In this document: one piece after another, positions 1-5,276 of the stretch | Layout of the letters: each line of letters starts with the position of its first letter | Position numbering within the stretch: position 1 is the first letter of the stretch | Source: Promethearchaeota archaeon CR_4 | GTDB taxonomy: Archaea; Asgardarchaeota; Lokiarchaeia; Sigyniarchaeales; CR-4 | Reading direction: 5' to 3' | Assembly (NCBI GenBank): GCA_001940655.1 | Contig: MBAA01000168.1 | Coordinates: 30,291 to 36,633 of the forward strand | DNA length: 6,343 bases | Made by a program: the position numbers and the translations under genes | Notes under the pieces: model-generated | Told to the model about the DNA's origin: nothing | What the model saw: the letters and a program-made list of their open reading frames with translations, nothing else | Database searches by the model: none

Positions 1-399
1 ACCCTTCTTTCTGGTACTAACAGTTCCTACTCTCGGAACTTCGTCATCGCAGATGACATCCAAATCATTGCCGTAGAGGTACTTCCATACAATCACACGA
101 TCAACTACCCTGCGACAACTCTTGCCCGAACCAATACATTTTTAGATCCATACTGGCAGACCACTCTCGCAAATCCCACATATTCCAAGGAGCGGCAAAT
201 GTATGCGGAAGGAATTCTCGCAGGCAATTTTACAGATGGGCAATTGTCTGAAGAGGAATTACTTTCAATTCTCCGCGATGCCCCCATAATCTGCCGTGAT
301 GAGGAGGGGATGATGGGTACGAAAACAGTCGCATTCATGACTCGACATATTTTTGGCATCGGGATGCCTTCCGGAACGATCGGAATTATCCCGATTTAG
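1..399 (+). CDS. C-terminal part of a C45/AAT-like linear amide C-N hydrolase (5' end outside window)
   Basis: The frame is open from base 1 to the TAG at 397-399, giving 132 residues, so the gene enters from the left; the internal ATG at 199 is not a credible start. The order of short motifs fits the C-terminal half of acyl-CoA:6-aminopenicillanate acyltransferase-like (C45, Ntn hydrolase fold) proteins. These are a strand segment NFVIADD...IAVEV, then LARTNTF in the place of the family's HTNHF, an S-x-x-R helix (YSKERQMY), a helix ending LSILRDAP-IICRD, a threonine-rich strand (GTKTVAF) and a final G-MPSG turn. Family members are self-processed at an N-terminal Cys, which lies outside the window, so activity cannot be judged. 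They cleave or form linear amide bonds, and the substrate is unknown here. Assignment is by motif memory only; another Ntn hydrolase is possible. Confidence 0.6.
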   Translation, partial: TLLSGTNSSYSRNFVIADDIQIIAVEVLPYNHTINYPATTLARTNTFLDPYWQTTLANPTYSKERQMYAEGILAGNFTDGQLSEEELLSILRDAPIICRDEEGMMGTKTVAFMTRHIFGIGMPSGTIGIIPI

Positions 400-404
400 T
401 TTTT
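400..404 (+). terminator. Short oligo-T run after the C45-like gene
   Basis: Five T residues directly follow the TAG stop, then C and TTT. Archaeal RNA polymerases can terminate at T-rich tracts without a hairpin. The run is short, so this is a weak call. Confidence 0.25.
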
Positions 405-453
405 CTTTGAAAATTAAGCGTTAATTAAGATGGTATTTTGAATTTCTCGTTTT

Positions 454-570
454 TCATTTTACAGGTCGGTCGTCCATCACCCAAATATCCCCCAACTTGG
501 AATTGATGATGATGGACGCGAGGGTGCTCTCCACATACCCGTGAGGGTACGATGCGAAGTCCGAGGGGTC
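454..570 (-). pseudogene. Coding-like remnant, C-terminal tail of a C45/AAT-like protein
   Basis: Read on the minus strand, bases 570 to 454 encode 38 residues beginning DPSDFASYPHGYVES, passing through STLASIIINSKLGDIWVM and ending DDRPVK before a TGA. About 28 of 38 codons end in G or C, which is strong coding-like bias beside AT-rich flanks. Upstream the same frame stays open only to a TAA at 610-612, is AT-rich and has no ATG, GTG or TTG, so no complete gene can be drawn. The pattern T-L-A-S-I-I...D-I-W-V...P resembles the last strands of C45/AAT acyltransferases, whose members often end with a threonine/serine strand and a WV..GPP-type turn. It lies between the convergent C45-like gene and the reductase operon and is out of frame with the latter. 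Best read as a truncated pseudogene; the family assignment is tentative, while the coding bias is directly visible. Confidence 0.5.
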
Positions 571-620
571 TCTTTTAAATAAAGCAAAATATTGGGAAAT
601 GAATACAAATTAGTGTTGTT

Positions 621-1901
621 TTATCTCCCCTTCTTATTCGCATCCAATATTTCGAGGAAACTCTCCATACGCATCTTCATTTGTTCGTCTGAGTAGGCTC
701 GCGGATCATTCATATCGCAATCCAAAATGAGACATGGTGTACCGGTTTGTTCCATAAGGGCATTTCGAAGGTCATACATCCCTGTGGCGCTCGGCCGGCA
801 GGATTGATTATTGTGTAACAGGACTCCGTCAATCTTATAATCGCGAATTACATCCTTGAAAAACGCAATTCGGGCTTCGAGGTTCAGGTTATAGGGACTT
901 TGGATGATAAGCTTGGCGAGGTCGTGCATCGAAGCATTTGGAGGTTTGCGTGGGCCGAAGGCAAGCGTATAGGGTTCATACGTGATGACCGCGCCCATAG
1001 TTTCCACCATGTGAACGAAGCGGATCGCGTACCAGAATGGAATACCCTCGAAGATTAACCTGTACTTCTCGTGTTCCACCGCCCCGTAATTGTCCGCAAC
1101 CCGTTGTTCCGCTTCCTTGTAAAGTTTCTTGAAGTAGGTGATCCCTGGTTTGATGCCTGGAAGGATCACGAGCGGGAAAATTGCCGCGAGGGTGTCCATG
1201 AACCCGACCGGAGAGGGCACGTGTTTCCGGAGCTCGTAGATCTTTTGCCACCACATCGCCAGCTCATCGGACAAGGCGATAACTTCATTAAACTTTACCT
1301 TGTCAAAGGTGTTACCAGTGTGCTTCTCGATGAACGTCACGAGGTCCCACAATTGTGCCTCTACGTAGTCCGCATAATCGTCCATACGGTCTTCCTCCCC
1401 CGCGACTACGTGGGGAACATCGATGGGGAAGATGGGCACGTTCATGCGCCGCGCTTGCGTTTGGAGCCACTTGATGTGGGTGTCACAAATGCTGCCCCCA
1501 GGAACCATAAACGTAGGTTTCGAGATGGCACCCTTTTGGATATCTGCCGGTTTTTTGATAATCCCCAATTCGGTCAATAAAGACGTCGATCCTATGTTGG
1601 TCTTGAAATAGGAGCAGAGGTCCCGGGAGAATCCTTCCGCCTCTGCTTGTTCGATGAATTTCAGGGAAACCTTACCCGCCCCCGAAACACAGGCCGAGTT
1701 CTCGGGATGGAGTGGGAACACGCCCATCGTGTACAGAACTTCAACGGGGGCGCCCGCCGTGATCCAGGCTGTCGGTTGCTTGATCCGGTCAGCTTCAAGA
1801 CAACCCATCCCATAACCTTCGATCAGGTTTTTCAAGTACCGGGAGGATTTCAATCTCCGGGAATCCGGAGCTGCCGTGGGGGATGTCGTGGTGCTTACCA
1901 T
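621..1901 (-). CDS. HgdB-type reductase/dehydratase subunit, BcrB/BadE-like
   Basis: This 426-residue protein belongs to the HgdB (COG1775) family, which holds the cluster-bearing subunits of class I benzoyl-CoA reductase and 2-hydroxyacyl-CoA dehydratases. Visible landmarks are HPENSACVSGAG (65-76), AEAEGFSRDLCSYFKTNIG (86-104), GGSICDTHIKW (135-145), NNQSCRPSATGMYDLR (364-379) and a C-terminal R-M-E-S-F-L-E-I-L. Cys96, Cys139 and Cys368 sit where the three cluster cysteines fall in such subunits; that mapping is inferred. Length fits BcrB/BadE. The start is the ATG one base after the upstream gene's TAA (TAA-A-ATG), with a GGAGG Shine-Dalgarno inside that gene's end. An open frame extends 48 codons further upstream, but only as an out-of-frame reading of the neighbour. 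In Thauera and Rhodopseudomonas the next genes are the ATPase activators (bcrAD, badFG); here none follows. The substrate (aromatic or 2-hydroxyacyl-CoA) cannot be told. Confidence 0.85.
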   Translation of the reverse strand: MVSTTTSPTAAPDSRRLKSSRYLKNLIEGYGMGCLEADRIKQPTAWITAGAPVEVLYTMGVFPLHPENSACVSGAGKVSLKFIEQAEAEGFSRDLCSYFKTNIGSTSLLTELGIIKKPADIQKGAISKPTFMVPGGSICDTHIKWLQTQARRMNVPIFPIDVPHVVAGEEDRMDDYADYVEAQLWDLVTFIEKHTGNTFDKVKFNEVIALSDELAMWWQKIYELRKHVPSPVGFMDTLAAIFPLVILPGIKPGITYFKKLYKEAEQRVADNYGAVEHEKYRLIFEGIPFWYAIRFVHMVETMGAVITYEPYTLAFGPRKPPNASMHDLAKLIIQSPYNLNLEARIAFFKDVIRDYKIDGVLLHNNQSCRPSATGMYDLRNALMEQTGTPCLILDCDMNDPRAYSDEQMKMRMESFLEILDANKKGR

Positions 1902-1902
1902 T

Positions 1903-2955
1903 TTACTTAGTTCCTCCGAGTATTTCTTTGAATGCTTCAATTCTGGTGCGGAGTGAGGCCAATCCTTGGGTCGTATACTCGTGCTCCAAGAAGAGGGCAG
2001 GAATTCCCTCCTCTTTGAATCGGTTGAGGATGTACACGCTATCATACAGGTAAGGTTCGCAGAACTTTAAGGCTTGATAAATAATTCCGTCCGCTTGTAC
2101 CTCTTTAACTTCGTCAAGCACGAAATCGAGGAAAGGATCCGGAGGATGTTTGGTGGGATTGGGAGGTTTTGCAACCAAGAAACGGGCAATATCCCCAATT
2201 GGATCACCCGTCTTCTCCACATCTCGGGCAAAATAGTCCGATCCCATCGAGAAAGCCACCCCCACCACATCAAGGTCACATGACTCCACGAGTTCAATGA
2301 AGTCAGGATAATCGAGGGGGGTACCAGTCAGTAGGACGTGGAATTTTTTTCCTCCTGTTGGAACTCTTTGTTTTACTTCTTGGAGTTTTGCATGGATGAG
2401 CTCATTCGCCACCGCTTTCTCTAGAGTCTGAGCTTTGACGATCACTCTGAAAAATTCCGATCCCGTTAATACGGGGGAGCTATTTTTGCAGAACCTATAG
2501 AGTTCGCGAAGGAGTGACCGCGTTTCATTACACTGGTCAATGGCCACCTCGAGCTTTTCGTTGGTGATGGTATTACCACTAATTTTTTCCAAGTGGCTTT
2601 TGAAGCGGTTCAACTCTTTTAGGAGAAACTTAAGCGCAATCTTATCCCGTTTCAACGGCACGTTCAAATAATACAGATCCTTCACGTCCGCGTGTACTTT
2701 CCACACGTCATATTGCCGGGAAGTGCAGTCGCATCCGTGAGTAAACAAGATTCCCGCAAGGTTCTTCAGATTACCAGTTATCGCTTGATTTAACAGGTTG
2801 CGGGCAAAGTAACAGAGGTTGGGTTCGAGGTACTTGTCCGCTTCGACTGTAGTCGTGATGGCGGAATCTCCGAGAATTCTCTTGGGAACAAGTCCCGCCG
2901 CGATGATCATCTCTTCCGGCGTGAAATTCCCGGAATCAAAATACCCGTAGTCCAT
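1903..2955 (-). CDS. HgdB-type reductase/dehydratase subunit, BcrC/BadD-like
   Basis: This 350-residue protein is the first gene of the operon and the partner of the following BcrB-like subunit. The motif series is GYFDSGNFTPEEMIIAAGLVPKRI (4-27), the family's P-E-E-hydrophobic-AAG-P-R-I entry; LEPNLCYFARN (43-53); FTHGCDCTSR (71-80); the mid-protein LLTGTPLDYPDF (208-219); QALKFCEPYLYD (294-305); and a C-terminal R-x-R-I-E-A-F-K-E-I-L. Cys48, Cys75 and Cys299 are the likely cluster ligands, so both subunits look able to hold an iron-sulfur cluster. The ATG is preceded by GAGAAG about 9 bases upstream. No other start exists between it and an in-frame TAA at 3019-3021. Family members usually carry some 30-50 residues before the GYF motif, so this N-terminus is short. 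Gene order (C-like then B-like) matches bcrCB/badDE. Family call is firm, substrate unknown. Confidence 0.83.
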   Translation of the reverse strand: MDYGYFDSGNFTPEEMIIAAGLVPKRILGDSAITTTVEADKYLEPNLCYFARNLLNQAITGNLKNLAGILFTHGCDCTSRQYDVWKVHADVKDLYYLNVPLKRDKIALKFLLKELNRFKSHLEKISGNTITNEKLEVAIDQCNETRSLLRELYRFCKNSSPVLTGSEFFRVIVKAQTLEKAVANELIHAKLQEVKQRVPTGGKKFHVLLTGTPLDYPDFIELVESCDLDVVGVAFSMGSDYFARDVEKTGDPIGDIARFLVAKPPNPTKHPPDPFLDFVLDEVKEVQADGIIYQALKFCEPYLYDSVYILNRFKEEGIPALFLEHEYTTQGLASLRTRIEAFKEILGGTK

Positions 2956-3014
2956 ACTATCATTCTTCTCAATCTGGCAATAAAATAATTCCCTATTGCT
3001 AACACAAATGCGAG

Positions 3015-3022
3015 TATTTTAA
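3015..3022 (-). promoter_or_regulatory. Possible TATA box in the divergent promoter region
   Basis: Minus-strand TTAAAATA lies about 60 bases before the ATG of the BcrC-like gene, which would place transcription start some 35 bases ahead of the start codon. It is in the 128-base gap between divergent genes, and its AT core could also serve the plus-strand kinase gene at a similar distance. There is no clear purine-rich BRE. Motif match only. Confidence 0.3.
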
Positions 3023-3083
3023 GCAGCTCCAAGTTCATATGAGATAGAACCATTACCGCCAATTTTGTTTACGGAGTGAATGT

Positions 3084-3647
3084 ATGCCACACTACAAAGC
3101 AACCGCGGAAATTCGCCACAAGTTCGCGCGTCCGTGGGGAGTCCTTGTCCCTACCGTAGACGGGGATAAAGATCTAACTGCGAGGAAAGTGTATGAACTC
3201 ATTCGAGAAAAATGTGGCGGGAAATCACCCCTCATAATCGCCATCGGAGATGTGGTGACCGATTCATTCAGCGCCGCAGGAGTACCAATCCAAATCGCCA
3301 TCATTGATGGGAAGACCAAGCGGGGGTTCTTTTCCGGTAAAAGCGGCACCTTTAAAGCATCCAAGACCGTAGACAATCCAGCGGGAGAAATCACGGAGCA
3401 AGCGTGGGATGTCGTGAGGGAAGTCATCACTAAAAACTTCTCTGCGCTAATTTCCGTGAATGGGGAAGAGGATTTACTGGTTGTTCCCGCTATAGTTGAA
3501 GCGCCCAAAAATAGTTTCATCCTATATGGTCAACCGCCAACAACGGACGCAGATCCTCCCATACCGGAAGGTGTAGTGTTCTTAGAAGTAACGCCAGAGA
3601 TAAAAACTAAGGTTAAATCGCTCCTGAAAAGGTTTCAGACCCTTTAA
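3084..3647 (+). CDS. GTP-dependent dephospho-CoA kinase (DUF359 family)
   Basis: This 187-residue protein carries the conserved signature of the archaeal DUF359 family, shown in Thermococcus to phosphorylate the 3'-OH of dephospho-CoA with GTP, the last step of CoA synthesis. It is unrelated to bacterial CoaE. Motifs in order are IAIGDVVTDSF (52-62), IIDGKTKR (73-80), VDNPAGEIT (96-104), NGEEDLLVVPAI (126-137) and FILYGQP (145-151). The conserved acidic residues Asp56, Asp75, Glu128/Glu129 and Asp130 are present. Just after YGQP there is a proline-rich stretch (PTTDADPPIPEG) where I would expect a shorter turn before the last strand and helix. The ATG at 3084 has GGAG seven bases upstream; the out-of-frame ATG at 3080 is not used. 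The gene diverges from the CoA-thioester reductase operon and is followed 17 bases later by a DNA glycosylase gene, probably co-transcribed. Confidence 0.92.
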   Translation: MPHYKATAEIRHKFARPWGVLVPTVDGDKDLTARKVYELIREKCGGKSPLIIAIGDVVTDSFSAAGVPIQIAIIDGKTKRGFFSGKSGTFKASKTVDNPAGEITEQAWDVVREVITKNFSALISVNGEEDLLVVPAIVEAPKNSFILYGQPPTTDADPPIPEGVVFLEVTPEIKTKVKSLLKRFQTL

Positions 3648-3664
3648 AACGCGCCTGATGTCTC

Positions 3665-4441
3665 ATGACACTCTCACTGGTGGAGATCTATAAAAGTCTC
3701 TTGAAAAGATATGGTCCCCAAGGTTGGTGGCCGTTAATTGCTCATGCGGGGACGAATCCCACGCTTCGCGGGCGCCTCACGGGATACCACCCAGGTAATT
3801 TTGAATTGCCGAACACCGAGAAGCAAATGTTGGAGATCATGCTAGGTGGCATTTTGGCGCAAAATACCTCGTGGGTCAATGCAGAGAAGGCATTACTTCA
3901 GTTAGCACAAAACGATCTGATTGACATCCAAAATCTTATCGATACGTCCGTTGAACAACTTGCGCAACTCGTCCGTTCTTCTGGATATTACAACCAAAAA
4001 GCTGCCAGAATCCACAATCTCGCCCGTTACCTCGAGAGCCATCCCATTCGATCTCTCTTGTCTCGAACGATAGCACAGGTTAGACCGGAACTCCGGGCGA
4101 TCAAAGGCGTGGGAAACGAGACATGCGACTCTATTCTCCTTTACGCGCTAAAAAAACCCATTTTTGTCGTTGATGCATATACCAAGAAATTACTCGTCCG
4201 GAATGGATTAATTAGCGCTATTTCAACGTATGAAGAAATCCAAACACTTTTTCACCGCGAGATTCCTCAATCCGTTGAAATATACAACGAATTTCACGCC
4301 CTTATCGTACAACATTGCGTGCATTGCTGCTTGAAAGTGCCCCTGTGCGATTCGTGTCCGCTAAAAGAATTATGTCAGAAACTCCCCTTTTCTGCCCCAA
4401 AACGTGGTACCAAGAGATCTATCAAAAAAGACCAAAGATGA
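3665..4441 (+). CDS. HhH-GPD DNA glycosylase, endonuclease III-related (COG2231/MagIII-like)
   Basis: This 258-residue protein has the endonuclease III fold signature. N-terminal YGPQGWWPL (16-24) and ILAQNTSWVNAEKA (63-76) are typical of the COG2231 subgroup, which includes Helicobacter MagIII, a 3-methyladenine glycosylase. The helix-hairpin-helix is LRAIKGVGNETCDSILLYAL (143-162), followed by FVVDAYTKK (167-175), where Asp170 is the catalytic aspartate. At the position of endonuclease III's Schiff-base lysine (G-R-K-T) there is Glu152 (G-N-E-T), which predicts a monofunctional glycosylase without lyase activity. Cys221-X6-Cys228-X2-Cys231-X5-Cys237 matches the endonuclease III [4Fe-4S] loop exactly. 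The tail after it is basic. The likely role is base-excision repair of alkylated bases; the substrate is inferred. The start codon has no convincing Shine-Dalgarno, consistent with translation after the kinase gene in one transcript. Confidence 0.85.
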   Translation: MTLSLVEIYKSLLKRYGPQGWWPLIAHAGTNPTLRGRLTGYHPGNFELPNTEKQMLEIMLGGILAQNTSWVNAEKALLQLAQNDLIDIQNLIDTSVEQLAQLVRSSGYYNQKAARIHNLARYLESHPIRSLLSRTIAQVRPELRAIKGVGNETCDSILLYALKKPIFVVDAYTKKLLVRNGLISAISTYEEIQTLFHREIPQSVEIYNEFHALIVQHCVHCCLKVPLCDSCPLKELCQKLPFSAPKRGTKRSIKKDQR

Positions 4442-4458
4442 AATATTAATCGAAAAAA

Positions 4459-4499
4459 TCCTCCCATCTTAAGTAACCCAATCATTCCGTGGGGGAGGA
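4459..4499. repeat. Inverted repeat after the glycosylase gene
   Basis: TCCTCCC (4459-4465) pairs with GGGAGGA (4493-4499) across a 27-base loop, starting 18 bases after the glycosylase stop codon. It could form a hairpin at the transcript end, but no T run follows and the loop is long, so terminator function is doubtful. Confidence 0.3.
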
Positions 4500-4567
4500 G
4501 TTATTGTCAAGTCGGATCAATTCATACAAATGCGGATATGTATTTTAAATTAAGACACTCATACGCC

Positions 4568-4614
4568 TTTTCTGAGAAATTCGGCATATCAGAAAATCCT
4601 CCTTTCAGAAAATC
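4568..4614. repeat. Inverted and direct repeat cluster (TTTTCTGA / TCAGAAAATC)
   Basis: TTTTCTGA (4568-4575) is a perfect inverted copy of TCAGAAAA (4589-4596), with a 13-base spacer. TCAGAAAATC then occurs twice in direct orientation, at 4589-4598 and 4605-4614, 16 bases apart. Three related half-sites within 47 bases suggest either an operator or chance in AT-rich DNA. They lie about 220-270 bases before the SCP2-like start. Confidence 0.45.
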
Positions 4615-4834
4615 ATCGCGAACCTTATAGAGTAGTACACTTTTTCACCAAAAAAGACATAACCACATCCTATCAAAGCGTTTACTTGTAATGGAAATAA
4701 TACAAAGCAATTGTTCCCAATATATGATTTAACAAGCTTTTTTTTCCCTTTCAACACTGAACAAATGATAATCACGGGTATTAGTTAAAGAAAAACCACC
4801 TAAATTGGAATATACAAAGGACAAAGAATCGGTA

Positions 4835-5185
4835 ATGTCTCAATCCATACGTAGTATTGCTCAAGGATTAATAGCAGTCAAACAACGTTACGAGAAAAAC
4901 AAGAAATTGCGAAAAACTTTGAAAGATTTCAAGGATCCTATTGAACTGCGCTTTTTAGCCAACAACACGAAGGCAACGATCATCATTAATGGAGACCAAG
5001 GAATGGAAGTCAAACAGTCTGGTTATGATTCTGCTCCCGTGAAGATATCCTTCGAATCAGAACAAATAATGATGAATTTGATGAATAAGAAACTCCGCGC
5101 CGACACAGGATACAGATCCGGAAAGATGAAGGTTGTCTCGGGTTCCAGCAAGATCCTCCACAAGCTACTAAAACTCCTGTTTTAA
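4835..5185 (+). CDS. Small SCP2-like (sterol carrier protein 2 fold) protein
   Basis: This is a 116-residue protein. A lysine- and arginine-rich N-terminal helix (about 1-30) precedes DFKDPIELRFLA (31-42), a short strand pair (ATIIING, then GMEVK), PVKISFESEQIMMNLMNKKL (68-87) and GKMKVVSGSSKILHKLLKLLF (96-116). The order of a D-P-I strand, acidic K-I-S-F-E, a helix with an N-K-K-L end and a final G-K-M-K-V-x-G-S segment matches the C-terminal core of SCP2 domains, which bind fatty-acyl-CoA or other lipids in a hydrophobic tunnel. There is no signal peptide or membrane segment, so it should be cytosolic. I chose the ATG at 4835, with AAAGGA about 13 bases upstream, over an in-frame TTG at 4805 that has no ribosome binding site. 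SCP2-like fits by pattern only; a small uncharacterised protein remains possible. Confidence 0.6.
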   Translation: MSQSIRSIAQGLIAVKQRYEKNKKLRKTLKDFKDPIELRFLANNTKATIIINGDQGMEVKQSGYDSAPVKISFESEQIMMNLMNKKLRADTGYRSGKMKVVSGSSKILHKLLKLLF

Positions 5186-5197
5186 GCACATTTACGA

Positions 5198-5210
5198 TTT
5201 TTTGTTTTTT
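5198..5210 (+). terminator. Oligo-T terminator after the SCP2-like gene
   Basis: TTTTTTGTTTTTT starts 12 bases after the stop codon, and another six-T run follows at 5228-5233. This matches archaeal intrinsic termination at T tracts without a stable hairpin. It suggests that the SCP2-like gene and the GTPase gene are separate transcripts. Confidence 0.6.
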
Positions 5211-5276
5211 CCCGTGTGTGATAAGTGTTTTTTACTCATGTAAACTTGTCATACAATAACTTAATGCCATTCTAAT

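Larger units (their letters stand above)
4442..4834. other. AT-rich stretch without a convincing gene
   Basis: This stretch is clearly more AT-rich than its flanks. No tRNA fold and no plus-strand frame with coding character was seen. It holds a 7-bp inverted repeat just after the glycosylase gene, a TTTTCTGA/TCAGAAAA repeat cluster, an eight-T run at 4738-4745, and two adjoining minus-strand open frames (4605-4775 and 4522-4644) discussed under findings. It presumably also contains the promoter of the SCP2-like gene, but no clear TATA box can be placed. Confidence 0.6.

Noticed and set aside
105..359. Minus-strand frame opposite the C45-like fragment.
   Set aside because: The plus strand is open from the window edge with family-like motifs; the minus frame is a shadow.
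1071..1580. Long plus-strand open frame opposite the BcrB-like gene (also 1647-1910 and the minus-strand 976-1254 frame).
   Set aside because: Antisense or out-of-frame shadows of a strongly supported gene; no recognisable domain.
1902..2045. In-frame upstream extension of the BcrB-like gene (48 more codons from an ATG at 2045).
   Set aside because: It lies wholly inside the preceding subunit gene in another frame, has no family resemblance, and the ATG at 1901 has a good GGAGG site.
2067..2297. Minus- and plus-strand open frames (2067-2297, 2074-2283) inside the BcrC-like gene.
   Set aside because: They overlap a conserved coding region in wrong frames and show no protein motifs.
3092..3520. 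Minus-strand frame opposite the dephospho-CoA kinase.
   Set aside because: Shadow of a gene with all family motifs; low-complexity Ser/Thr-rich translation.
4442..4834. Possible tRNA, C/D-box sRNA or CRISPR repeats in the AT-rich gap.
   Set aside because: No cloverleaf, no paired C and D boxes, and the repeats are too few and too short for an array.
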